Assembly: GCA_000310025.1 (NCBI GenBank)
Contig: FN649755.1
Location: forward strand, 416,977-427,573
Reading direction: 5' to 3'
DNA from: Ectocarpus siliculosus
Taxonomy: Eukaryota; Sar; Phaeophyceae; Ectocarpales; Ectocarpaceae
DNA length: 10,597 nt
This document shows positions 1 to 7,355 of this stretch, piece after piece (within the stretch, counting starts at the first letter, position 1; every line of letters starts with the position of its first letter). The position numbers and the translations under genes were made by a program. Below the pieces are notes generated by a model. The model had not been told where the DNA came from and ran no database searches. It saw only the letters and a list, made by a program, of their open reading frames with translations.

Positions 1-318
1 TGGCGCTCTACGGTTGACAGCTCTAGCACCGGCAACATTGTGTATTCTCGCGGGTGGAAGACCACGCCACACGTATCGCACTTGATCAAGCACCCTGTGA
101 ACATCCTCGGCCGGCGGTGATCTCAGGCAATAGAGCAGCGCATGCAAGGCATCGCCTAGACGTTGCTGACTGTTTCTTGCTTCTGACACGTACGAAAGAG
201 TGTGGGCCTTGATCGTGTGACAAAGCTTGTCCTCTGGACCATATTCAAGAAATTGGTGCATTCGAATCGCTTTCGAAGGGATCACTGTGTTTGGAGGTGG
301 GGAGACTGGGTTACACAT
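1..318 (-). CDS. Hypothetical protein, partial, running off the left edge
   Basis: The minus strand is open from an ATG at 318-316 to the window edge, 106 codons with no stop. The same frame stays open further upstream to another ATG at 621-619, bounded by a stop at 639-637, so up to 207 codons are open in total. I prefer the inner start because the upstream part reads through a telomere-like tract and gives low-complexity Val/Arg-rich sequence. The inner part looks more protein-like, for example LGDALHALLYCLRSPP near residues 55-70 and EDVHRVLDQVRYVWRG near 71-86, both suggesting amphipathic helices. By rough hand count about 30% of codons begin with G. The stretch before residue 6 could instead be an intron end, since an AG precedes the proline-rich SPPPN. 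I recognise no family. The C-terminus lies outside the window. Confidence 0.4.
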   Translation of the reverse strand, partial: MCNPVSPPPNTVIPSKAIRMHQFLEYGPEDKLCHTIKAHTLSYVSEARNSQQRLGDALHALLYCLRSPPAEDVHRVLDQVRYVWRGLPPARIHNVAGARAVNRRAP

Positions 319-395
319 TGGTAAGAGATTTGTTTTTTGTCGGATAATATGTTGAACCCTGAGGCCCGCAGACCGGGATGTGTCACACGCCGTCG

Positions 396-452
396 CCGAC
401 CCAACCCAACCCAAACGGCACCCTATGACCCTGACCCTTACCATAACCCTCA
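396..452. repeat. Degenerate telomere-like (CCCTAA-related) tract
   Basis: This stretch holds irregular repeats of CCCAA, CCCTA, CCCTGA, CCCTTA and AACCCT over roughly 55 bases, like a decayed CCCTAA array. Two further echoes lie nearby: GCCCTAAGG around 603-610 and AATAAGGGTTG around 640-650. CCCTAA/TTAGGG is the telomeric repeat of many eukaryotes, including many stramenopiles. No two adjacent units are perfect CCCTAA, so an interstitial relic or chance C-rich sequence are both possible. Confidence 0.3.
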
Positions 453-733
453 CCGACGACCAACGCATGACCTGGCAGCCGAGAACTGGGCGAGAAGGCG
501 GCTCAGCCACGTTCTCGGAATGCAGAACGGCAAAAAGGCGCTGGGAGGAATCGACCGTTAGAACCAACCCCACACAATACCCGACCAATCCGCAGGCCTT
601 AGCCCTAAGGATTCCGGACATAGCAACGTGTAAACACTAATAAGGGTTGATGTCCAATCTCTATGTCACCCTTATACCCCGTGCTGATGCAGAATCTCCC
701 TGTGACAACACCGACAAATTGATTATTCCGCAG

Positions 734-942
734 ATGAATGGGGTCCGGCCGTGGCCAGCGGCGACGCGACCAAGCTAGCCGAGCTGGTGCTGCTTTGGTC
801 CGGTTTGAAGCCCGAGCGGGCTCTGTCGGTTATTAGAGACTGTGTCTCTGTGCTGGAAAAAGAGGTTGCGCTTTCGACTCCGGGTTCTTCTCCCCTCCGT
901 GCGACCCCGACTACGCTTGGTGGGTCCGTTGTTTTCGTGTGA
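734..942 (+). CDS. Possible terminal exon of an unidentified gene
   Basis: The frame is open from 706 and ends at a TGA at 940-942. The only start in it is a GTG at 751, which is unlikely in a nuclear eukaryotic gene. A good 3' splice-site context, TTATTCCGCAG, ends at 733, so this is better read as a last exon beginning at 734. The peptide includes ATKLAELVLLWSGLKPE and ALSVIRDCVSVLEKEVAL, which look like two helices, followed by a Ser/Thr/Pro-rich tail. About 40% of codons begin with G by hand count, which favours coding. I do not recognise the protein and cannot identify the upstream exon. The opposite strand has an 84-codon frame of simple Ser/Thr composition that I take to be a shadow. 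Confidence 0.3.
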
Positions 943-1437
943 AGTTCCTGAATTTGCTTGCGCACCCTCACTCTCACGCATATAATTTGCGGCCCGTTAT
1001 TGACTTGACTACTATGCCCCTGTAGAGCAAAGGAGCGGCCGGTTTGTCGTTGTTATTGTTTCTAGTTAGTCAAGACGCATTGGCCACTTTGCCCAACGAA
1101 CGTAACACGGTGCGATGAAAACTCAGCTTGGTAGCCGCCTTTTAAGGGTTCACCACCCCGTACCTTAAACCGTACGGCCTTTGAAGTTGTTGGCCGCGTT
1201 ATCGTACGCGCGGACAATGCTCCATGGTTGCCTCCGAGCGGATGCTACCCATCACAGGCCTTCCTCCACTAGTTTTTGCAGTGGTTGGCTCTACGGAGCG
1301 CATGTCAGTGGGATCCTCAACAAAGTCTTTCGTGGAGTCTGCCGGGGTAGGGTTGGTAACGTGTAGTTTCAAATATTGTTGGAAATTGCACGACTGAAAA
1401 GAAATTCAGGTGGTCCGCACGACACAACACGTACATA
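943..1437. other. No supported feature
   Basis: I see no convincing reading frame, RNA gene or repeat here. Short frames on both strands (61 codons plus at 1181-1366, 81 codons minus at 1317-1562) are of chance length. A GTACGT, the shape of a 5' splice site, occurs on the minus strand at 1434-1429, but it lies beyond an in-frame stop of the neighbouring minus-strand frame. Confidence 0.5.
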
Positions 1438-1949
1438 TCACAAGGACACGACTCGGGATTTAATCCCGAAGCCCCCACTGATTTGCCAAGACCACCGAGT
1501 ACCGTTTTGTGGCGGCTGAAGCTGAGCGTACTGCGACCGGGCTTCTCGAGTCGGCGTTGCACCGGCTTTAGTCGCCCCCGAGATCCCTTTCAGCAGTCGC
1601 ACGAGATACTCCCGCACGAAGGGACCAACGGGCTTCATTGATGCGACTGTCGGACGGACCTTGTGCGGAATCACATCAACCATAGACCCGAACGCGCATA
1701 GCCATCGCCATGGATCCAACCCCGAGACCCGGACACGGACACCGCCAGCACTGCAACACACCGAGGTCTCTTGACCTCTTTACATTCTTCTGTACTGCGA
1801 CCATACACAAACGAAAAACCGCGTGCCAAGCACACTGACTCAACCGCCGCGCCAGCGTCTCGCGAAAGTTCCAAGGCCTTAACATATACGCCCCGTGTTG
1901 GCATGCATTTATTTCTTTTCCTTTCTCTCGCACGACCATGCACACACAT
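1438..1949 (-). pseudogene. Possible decayed minus-strand coding region in two frames
   Basis: Two overlapping minus-strand frames look coding by composition. The upstream one starts at an ATG at 1949-1947 and stops at 1673-1671. It contains TRGVYVKALELSRDAGAAVE, and about 40% of its codons begin with G. The downstream one has its first true ATG at 1683-1681 and ends at 1438. It contains SMKPVGPFVREYLVRLLKG, and about a third of its codons begin with G. They lie in different frames and abut near 1680, which would fit a single gene with one frameshift, or two exons whose intron I cannot place. No family is recognised. The competing frame at 1676-2038 is less coding-like. This is a reading by eye and could be chance. 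Confidence 0.28.
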
Positions 1950-2147
1950 GGGTGTACCGATAAGAGAAACATGGCATACAGAATGTTGTTTTTTTCACGA
2001 AGGAACGACGGGAAAGGCAGTACATTATTGACGCACACTCCGCCCCTGTGCTCGCTGCTGTGTGTGGTGTTGCGGATGCTGCCGTATGCAGCTGCGTAAT
2101 CAATTCAAATCGGAAGCAGTTTGGGTGAACCTTTGGTTGAAACGACG

Positions 2148-2459
2148 ATGAACGGAAACGCGGTGGCAGACAAAGGCAAGACCGGACTCGCGCAGTCAAA
2201 TCGCGGTGCCCTCCGCTCACACATACCGGTACTTGATGGCCTTCGCCAATTTGGGCGGGGAATCGGGTTTAATTTCCGGAGTCAGTTGTTCGTTGCCGCT
2301 TCGTATCACTCCACCCCCCCGGGTTTATGTATTCTGTCCTTGGCTATTTCAAAAACCCACAACCGCGGGCTCAAATATACTCTACCAACCAGCAACGCGT
2401 CTCAGCGACGGGCCTCTTTGTTCCTAGCCGCTTTCCACTCTCGTGTTTCCGATACGTAG
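2148..2459 (+). CDS. Small hypothetical ORF, 103 codons
   Basis: An ATG at 2148 opens 103 codons ending in TAG at 2457-2459. The frame also continues upstream of the ATG. The product is basic, with no obvious signal peptide or domain. A mildly hydrophobic stretch (SQLFVAASYHS, then LCILSLAIS) lies in the middle. About 27% of codons begin with G, which is not decisive, and a 103-codon ORF is only slightly longer than chance in a window this size. It may be noncoding. Confidence 0.18.
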   Translation: MNGNAVADKGKTGLAQSNRGALRSHIPVLDGLRQFGRGIGFNFRSQLFVAASYHSTPPGLCILSLAISKTHNRGLKYTLPTSNASQRRASLFLAAFHSRVSDT

Positions 2460-3117
2460 TTGTGCCCCCCTTGGCACACGCTCGAGGTTTTCGGTGTTCC
2501 ACGTTTACGCATGACAACCTACGGGGTATCTCAGGGGGTGCCCGTGACACGGAATTGTACCTTTGTCTGTGGAGGAATATAGGCTCGGCGAGACACCAGC
2601 ATTGAAAAGAAACCTTGGGCCTGGGTGATCGGGTGACGAAAAGCACCAAAATCAAATCCGAATCAGCTCTTCACCCATACCGTTTCAGATTGGCTTGGCC
2701 GCTTGTGTGCTCGCAAGCGCAACATGTTTGCCTCTTGACAGATCTTGCCGAAGATCGGAAGGAAAATTCGTTCGCCAAAAATGGGAAACGGAATCGTCAT
2801 AGACAAACCTTGGCCAGGATCATGGTGTGACCCCAGATTCCCCCCCCCAAAGAACGGCGTAAGCACTCATGTGGACTTTGGCTCCGAATGTTAGACGATT
2901 TTCCTCTTCAACACGTTGGTTCCATTTAACCCACACGTGCATATGTTGCTAGACTCTTGCAGCGGTAGGGTGGGTCACTGGTGCATGCAGACGATTGGTT
3001 TTTCGCGCGGTCTCAACTCACTGTTCGCTCCAAACGATTTGCATAGCGTAACGCTCTCGGTCATCGTACTAGACTTCGTCTACGATATATTGTGCCTAAC
3101 CAAATGCTGCTGTAGAG
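2460..3117. other. No firm gene; weak minus-strand coding echo
   Basis: There is no long frame. On the minus strand between about 3115 and 2850 one frame keeps a coding-like composition (about 40% G-starting codons, for example WVKWNQRVEEENRLTFGAK) but is interrupted by four stops. It is offset by one frame from the ORF ending at 3118, so it may be the decayed continuation of that ORF. The number of stops is also what random sequence would give, so the reading is weak. Confidence 0.2.
2840..2848. repeat. Nine-base C homopolymer
   Basis: There are nine consecutive C bases. It is noted because length errors in such tracts are common, and it lies next to the weak minus-strand coding echo. Confidence 0.9.
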
Positions 3118-3426
3118 TCAGATTGTCGGGGCTACAGCGCCCTCACCGGAACACTTGCAGTCGAAACCCTCACGGTTTTGTTTTTTAACGAATGTTTGGT
3201 TCTGGTACGCATCGTGCGCCCGTTCAATCATCGCGTCCCCGGCATTTTTTGTCCTTTTGGAACACTGACTGTTGTCATATTTCCTGAAGAACGGCATTGA
3301 TGCCTTTATGCCGGATCTATTGACGCAAAGATAGGTTTTGCGCGGGTGCGGCAAGTTGACCGTGTTCTCCTCCGGATGTGTCATGGCCGTGGAACAGATA
3401 CCGATTCTACGTTCCACAATCTGCAT
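3118..3426 (-). CDS. Hypothetical basic protein, 102 codons, possibly a fragment
   Basis: The frame opens at an ATG at 3426-3424, with a second ATG at 3384-3382, and stops with TGA at 3120-3118. The product is Lys/Arg/Asn-rich with several cysteines, including CKCSGEG near the end, and contains NAGDAMIERAHDAYQNQTF, which looks helical. About 62% of codons begin with a purine by hand count, typical of coding sequence. It overlaps head to head the first 49 bases of the open frame of the FNIP-repeat gene, whose coding there is doubtful, so both need not be real. It may be the N-terminal part of a longer decayed gene reaching down to about 2850. No family is recognised. Confidence 0.33.
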   Translation of the reverse strand: MQIVERRIGICSTAMTHPEENTVNLPHPRKTYLCVNRSGIKASMPFFRKYDNSQCSKRTKNAGDAMIERAHDAYQNQTFVKKQNREGFDCKCSGEGAVAPTI

Positions 3427-4712
3427 TGTTTTTGAAAGACGCAATTTTTGTGACCAGGCTCATCTGTACGCCAATACACCGATACACCGTGCGTCGTTCA
3501 GCAGGACCCGCCAGTAGCTCGTGCTTAAACGCCGTCATCGTTGCTTTGAACGAGACGTGCGACGGAACGAGTTGGTACACGTCGACCAAGGAGCTGCAGC
3601 TGGCGTCCTTGGAATTCTGCACCGCGTGCAGAAACTATCCGACCGTACACTTGACGGTCAATGCAGAAACTCCACGTAGGATGCTGGCCGCTGCAGATAT
3701 CCCACCCCCTCACCCGAGCCGGCTGGGTTGGACACGCGTGCCACGGATACGAGCGCGTCGCGCGACGTGGAACCTACAGACAGAAGCGGCATTGACAAAC
3801 CCGATCTTCGCACTAACGGATGTCGACTACCTCGAGTTCGGCCGTGCCTTTGAAGGCAGCCTTGATGCTGTTGTGTGGCTTCGACGGCTGAAAACGATCG
3901 AGTTTCAGTGGGAATCACCATTTAATGGACCTATCCATCTGGTGAAATGGCCAGCATGTCTGCAAAGTCTTGCTTTCGGAGGAGAGTTCAATCAGCAGAT
4001 CGAACATGTCAAGTTCCCGGCGTCCCTGGAGCATTTATCGTTTAGAACCTACTTCAACCAACCCATCGAGGGCGTAGTATGGCCGTCGTCGCTGAAGGTG
4101 CTCATCTTTGCCGGCTGCGCGTTCAACCAGCCTATTGAGCGCGTGGCATGGCCGACGTCCTTGCGGCAGCTTACGTTTGGAGGAGGGTTCAACCAGCCAA
4201 TCGAACGGGCTACTTTTTCGTCGTCCCTGCAGCGGCTCACATTCGGCCAAGTGTTCAACCAGCCCATTGAGCGCGTCGAATGGCCAGATTCGCTTCAGGC
4301 GCTCATTTTCGGAGAACATTTCAACTACCCAGTTAACAACGTGAGGTGGCCGGCTTCATTGCAAGAGGTTTCGTTTGGATGTTGCGAAGCTACATGGGAC
4401 TATCGGACAGTGATGGGCTCAGATTTCGACCAGTGTATCAGCAAAAGTGTTTGGCCCGCATCATTGCGGCGAATCACCCTAGGCGGAATGTTCAGACAGT
4501 CACTGCAAGGCCTGGGCACTTGGATGCCCAACCTGGAAGCGTTGCGTATGCTCGAATGTGATATTGACAATATACCAAACGATAGCCTTCTTGTCCGCGG
4601 AATCGAATGGCCTAAGGGCCTTCGTGAGCTGACCGTCTTCAAAGAATCGATATTGGATGGGGTAGTAATTCCTTCAACCGTACAGGTCTACCGTCCGAGC
4701 CTGTTTGTGTGA
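3378..4712 (+). CDS. FNIP/leucine-rich-type repeat protein, 5' end unresolved
   Basis: An open frame of 444 codons ends in TGA at 4710-4712. The C-terminal two thirds is a tandem array of about 22-residue repeats beginning FNxPI and continuing with WP.SL..L.FG. Repeats start near residues 182, 204, 226, 249, 271, 293 and 315, then degenerate copies at 350 (FDQCI) and 372 (FRQSL); a weak copy starts at 158. These match the FNIP repeat family, related to leucine-rich repeats and thought to form a solenoid for protein binding; the partner is unknown. There is no kinase or F-box domain, signal peptide or membrane segment that I can see. The frame opens with GTG at 3378 and its first ATG is residue 102 (3681), so a spliced upstream exon or a start at 3681 is likely. 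An ATG at 3383 is in another frame and stops after 44 codons. The repeat family is confident, the start is not. Confidence 0.8.
   Translation: MSWPWNRYRFYVPQSALFLKDAIFVTRLICTPIHRYTVRRSAGPASSSCLNAVIVALNETCDGTSWYTSTKELQLASLEFCTACRNYPTVHLTVNAETPRRMLAAADIPPPHPSRLGWTRVPRIRARRATWNLQTEAALTNPIFALTDVDYLEFGRAFEGSLDAVVWLRRLKTIEFQWESPFNGPIHLVKWPACLQSLAFGGEFNQQIEHVKFPASLEHLSFRTYFNQPIEGVVWPSSLKVLIFAGCAFNQPIERVAWPTSLRQLTFGGGFNQPIERATFSSSLQRLTFGQVFNQPIERVEWPDSLQALIFGEHFNYPVNNVRWPASLQEVSFGCCEATWDYRTVMGSDFDQCISKSVWPASLRRITLGGMFRQSLQGLGTWMPNLEALRMLECDIDNIPNDSLLVRGIEWPKGLRELTVFKESILDGVVIPSTVQVYRPSLFV
3921..4385 (+). repeat. Coding tandem repeat, about 66-bp units (FNIP)
   Basis: Seven units start at 3921, 3987, 4053, 4122, 4188, 4254 and 4320. 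Spacing is 66 bp except one 69-bp step, so every length change preserves the frame. The best conserved stretch is TTCAACCAGCC followed by ATTGAGCGCGT. Units at 4122, 4188 and 4254 are most alike, suggesting the latest duplications lie in the middle of the block. Confidence 0.85.
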
Positions 4713-4755
4713 TTTTCCAAAGAGGAGCTGCGTTTTCCCGAGTTGCCTGCTGATA

Positions 4756-6318
4756 TTATCCTTTAATCGGAACGTACTGTAGTCTATATAGGAAGGTAGT
4801 ACTTTGGTAATGGAGTGGTGCCGTCGCCGGCGGGAGAGCTTCAAACACGTAAACAAGTTGGTCCATCGATGCCCCGAAGATGACACCGCATCCTGCTTCC
4901 TTTTCGATATGGTAGTCAACACCTACTGTAGATGTGACTGTTGCGGGTTTGAGGAGAATTTGAGGTTTGTGTTCGGCGGTGAACACTAACTTTGTGATCA
5001 TCTACTGGTCGGTTGTCCATACTGTGTATGAGGTTGACCACACAACCGAGAGGCAACGATACTTTGGAACATTATAGCCGGCATCTGCTTTTCGTTTGCA
5101 GTGCGGAATTGTTGAATGTGCTCGAAAAGAGTCTCCAGGCCGTTGTAGCTTTCACCCGGTACCTCGACGTCTCTCTTGCCAGGGGCAAAGAATTGAGATC
5201 CGGTGAGCATCATGAACCTCAAGTAGCTCTCTTCCGGAGCCGGCGAGAGTTCACCTCAAGGTTGTCGTCATCCAGACCATCCCCGCTCACCGCCCGGGAA
5301 CGACCGTCATGTATGGATCATGTCAGAGTCCACCCTGGAACTACCCCCAAGGGCGAGGACTCGTCCTTTCACTCGATCGCAAGGGACACGATCGTCCTGA
5401 TGATAGCTTCGATCAACGTTGTTTCCAAGTTATCAACGAGGTAGGTGCGGGTGATGACCAGATGAGTGGCCCACTATGTATATCTGCCCTCAGCATGAAC
5501 ACATAGCACTGAGCTGTATACAGAAGGACCGCCGTGGTAGTCGCTAGAACCTTTCCCCGCAAGAACGACTGAATCTCCGCTAGTGTAAGGTTGGCGACGG
5601 TGGGCCACTCGCCGATCAGTATCTAGCATGTTGGGGTGGTGGCGGTGTTTCGCCAAGCTTCCTTGGACTCCTTCGCACTCGAGGTTTCATAAAGTGCGCC
5701 ATGCACGGACATGAGTGGTGGCGGCGCGTCAGGTTCAGGTGTGTCGTCCGGGTCGCCTCTTCCTCTGGCCTGGAACCGGTCTCCCACCGGTGTCCGCCAT
5801 CTCCCCCGTCGATGCGGCCCCACCAATGCTGCTACCTCCTTGTCTGCCTTTTCTGAACGTCCCATTGTACTGCCACTGCCGACTAGCCGAAAAGTTGGGT
5901 TGATTCGTAGGGACCGACTCTTCAGTTCCGTTTCCTCAACGACCCTGGGCCGTCGATGATCGCCTTCACGACGTTTGTTTTTCCATCATAGAAGCTGCCG
6001 TCTGTGCATCGTGACGTCTTCAAGTTGCCCGTGATGGCGCTTCGCTCTTCTTCGCATCATTGATTCATTGAGCGGGTGACGCTGGTGCGGATGGTCAACG
6101 CCCGATGCCCAGGGGCGGGGTTTCAACTCTTGGTTTTGTGTTGCGGTAAAAATTGAGTTTGGGACCTGTTGGAAGTTGTGACTGGGAGTTTTCGATTGCG
6201 TTGATTTTAGACGTGTCGTTCTGTCCACCTGGTTGCATATTTGCACTTTAAGTTGCCTGCTGCACGGCAGTATCACGGTCTTCGTTGTCATTTGACGATC
6301 TGTTCTCCTTCGAAACAT
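4756..6318 (-). pseudogene. Decayed minus-strand protein gene with several frameshifts and stops
   Basis: Coding-like blocks follow one another on the minus strand in all three frames. From upstream to downstream they are: 6056-5922 (AITGNLKTSRCTDG); 5985-5626, 120 open codons with an ATG at 5865, ended by TAG at 5625-5623 and then continuing in the same frame (IGEWPTVANLTLAEIQ); 5473-5369 (TYLVDNLETTLIEAIIRT); 5255-4998 (GLETLFEHIQQFRTANEKQM); and 5001-4756 (ATVTSTVGVDYHIEKEAG), preceded in frame by a TAG at 5004-5002. In the blocks I counted, around 30-40% of codons begin with G. The gaps between blocks are too short for ordinary introns, so I read this as a pseudogene or mobile-element relic. 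I recognise no family; retroelement gag or host gene are both open. The 5' limit is a guess, at an ATG of an adjoining frame (6318). It ends 43 bp from the stop of the convergent FNIP gene. Confidence 0.38.
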
Positions 6319-6569
6319 TCAGTATGACGATAGCAACGCACGGTTCAATTTCACCCTGAGGGGAGGAAGAAACTGGGAAAACCTCCTGTCCCACGGCGCG
6401 ACCTGTTCGATTGCACATTGCATCGTTCTTACGCTTCGCATAGCAGTCGTTACGGAAAGAAACACAACCACATCCATGTTCCCGCGGCCGAAACACACAG
6501 CTCGGTAAGAAAAACGTGGCCAATCTCGCTGCCAGCCCCCCAGAGGGTACGCACTGAACACCAGATCGA
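6319..6569. other. No supported feature
   Basis: A 165-codon minus-strand frame (6745-6248) crosses this stretch, but its composition is not clearly coding and one ORF of that length is expected by chance among six frames of this window. No RNA gene or repeat is visible. Confidence 0.4.
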
Positions 6570-6944
6570 GTGACAGGTGGGTTTAATCTGCTGGGTTTAG
6601 ATATCAGTAAGGACGCAAGTATCAGGTGGCTGGACAGACCAGACAGGAAGCTGCCTGTTCTCGAAGGACTGCCACAGCACGCTTTCTTTGCGTTTCTTTT
6701 TGTTCCGACGCGAAAGAGGCCAGTAACTGCTGTCGCCGACAGCAATCAAACACCGCTCACGAGGATGGTCGTACGATGTACGGAAAGATTGGCAGATGGT
6801 GCGACCGCGAGCCGCCAACTCACGACTCACTATACACCGGACACGCCCACCAAAGATGTTAGTTGTCAGGGTTTGATCATCTTGACAGACGTGTCAAGGA
6901 CGAACGCCTACACTGCTGTTGTTACACAGTATATGCCAAAATAA
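6570..6944 (+). CDS. Unidentified open frame, possible exon
   Basis: There are 125 codons ending in TAA at 6942-6944. The frame begins with GTG, and its only early ATG is well inside, so if coding it would be an exon rather than a whole gene. The translation contains GGFNLLGLDISKDASIRW near the start and CQGLIILTDVSRTNAYTAVV near the end. About 30% of codons begin with G. Part of it (6664-6815) recurs in diverged form at 7180-7320, where the frame is not clearly preserved, which argues for a repeat rather than a conserved gene. No family is recognised. Confidence 0.22.
   Translation: MTGGFNLLGLDISKDASIRWLDRPDRKLPVLEGLPQHAFFAFLFVPTRKRPVTAVADSNQTPLTRMVVRCTERLADGATASRQLTTHYTPDTPTKDVSCQGLIILTDVSRTNAYTAVVTQYMPK
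6664..6815 (+). repeat. Diverged direct repeat, copy 1
   Basis: This shares several islands in the same order with 7180-7320. Both have CTGCC-R-CAGCACG at the start, a GACAGC/AACAGC and CTC-ACGAGGAT-like middle, and at the end GATGGTGCG-w-CCGCGAGCCGC (6795-6815 against 7300-7320), 20 of 21 bases identical. The two copies lie about 505 bp apart. Both are flanked by TTTAGATAT, but on different sides. Confidence 0.5.
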
Positions 6945-7179
6945 CGCCTGACACAAATGACTGTCAACTGTTTACTACACAGACAGCAGTAGTACAACCG
7001 CATGCCACATTAGTCTACTTCGATGGAGGCCGAACACAGCCGTCTGACAGCGATGGAACGTGAAGCGTCAGCAGGTCATCCGCAAGACGTCCCCCACCTC
7101 TTCTTCTTGCCCTTGAGCGGTCTGCGGTCTCCCCTGTGAGGGCCTTGTTACATTCTATCGAAGGTCCCCGAGGGCGCGA

Positions 7180-7320
7180 TCGCCTGCCGCAGCACGACGA
7201 TGCTGCTGTAGTCTACATTGCGCCTTTGCTTCAGCAGTGTCAAAGTGGCCAACAGCGGCACGCACACACCACTCTCGAGGATCATGGTATGGCGTGCGGG
7301 ATGGTGCGTCCGCGAGCCGC
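7180..7320 (+). repeat. Diverged direct repeat, copy 2
   Basis: This is the partner of 6664-6815. The right end (7300-7320) differs by a single base from 6795-6815, and the middle has drifted with indels. No terminal inverted repeats or target-site duplication are evident, so the nature of the duplicated unit is unknown. Confidence 0.5.
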
Positions 7321-7355
7321 TGATTTAGATATGGTAGGACCAAAAACCCAACGCC

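Noticed and set aside
337-640. Two plus-strand ORFs of 74 and 86 codons
   Set aside because: They read through the telomere-like tract, giving Pro/Asn/Thr runs (for example TLTLTITLT) that reflect the DNA repeat rather than a protein.
723-977. 84-codon minus-strand ORF
   Set aside because: It mirrors the plus-strand exon candidate, has Ser/Thr-rich simple composition and begins inside a CTCTCAC repeat.
5013-5444. 143-codon plus-strand ORF
   Set aside because: It lies antisense to the minus-strand blocks that have better codon composition, and its own translation is Ser/Arg-rich and lacks recognisable features.
6248-6745. 165-codon minus-strand ORF as a gene
   Set aside because: One ORF of about this length is expected by chance in six frames of a 10-kb window, its composition is Ser/Arg/Pro-rich without any motif, and its starts are poorly placed.
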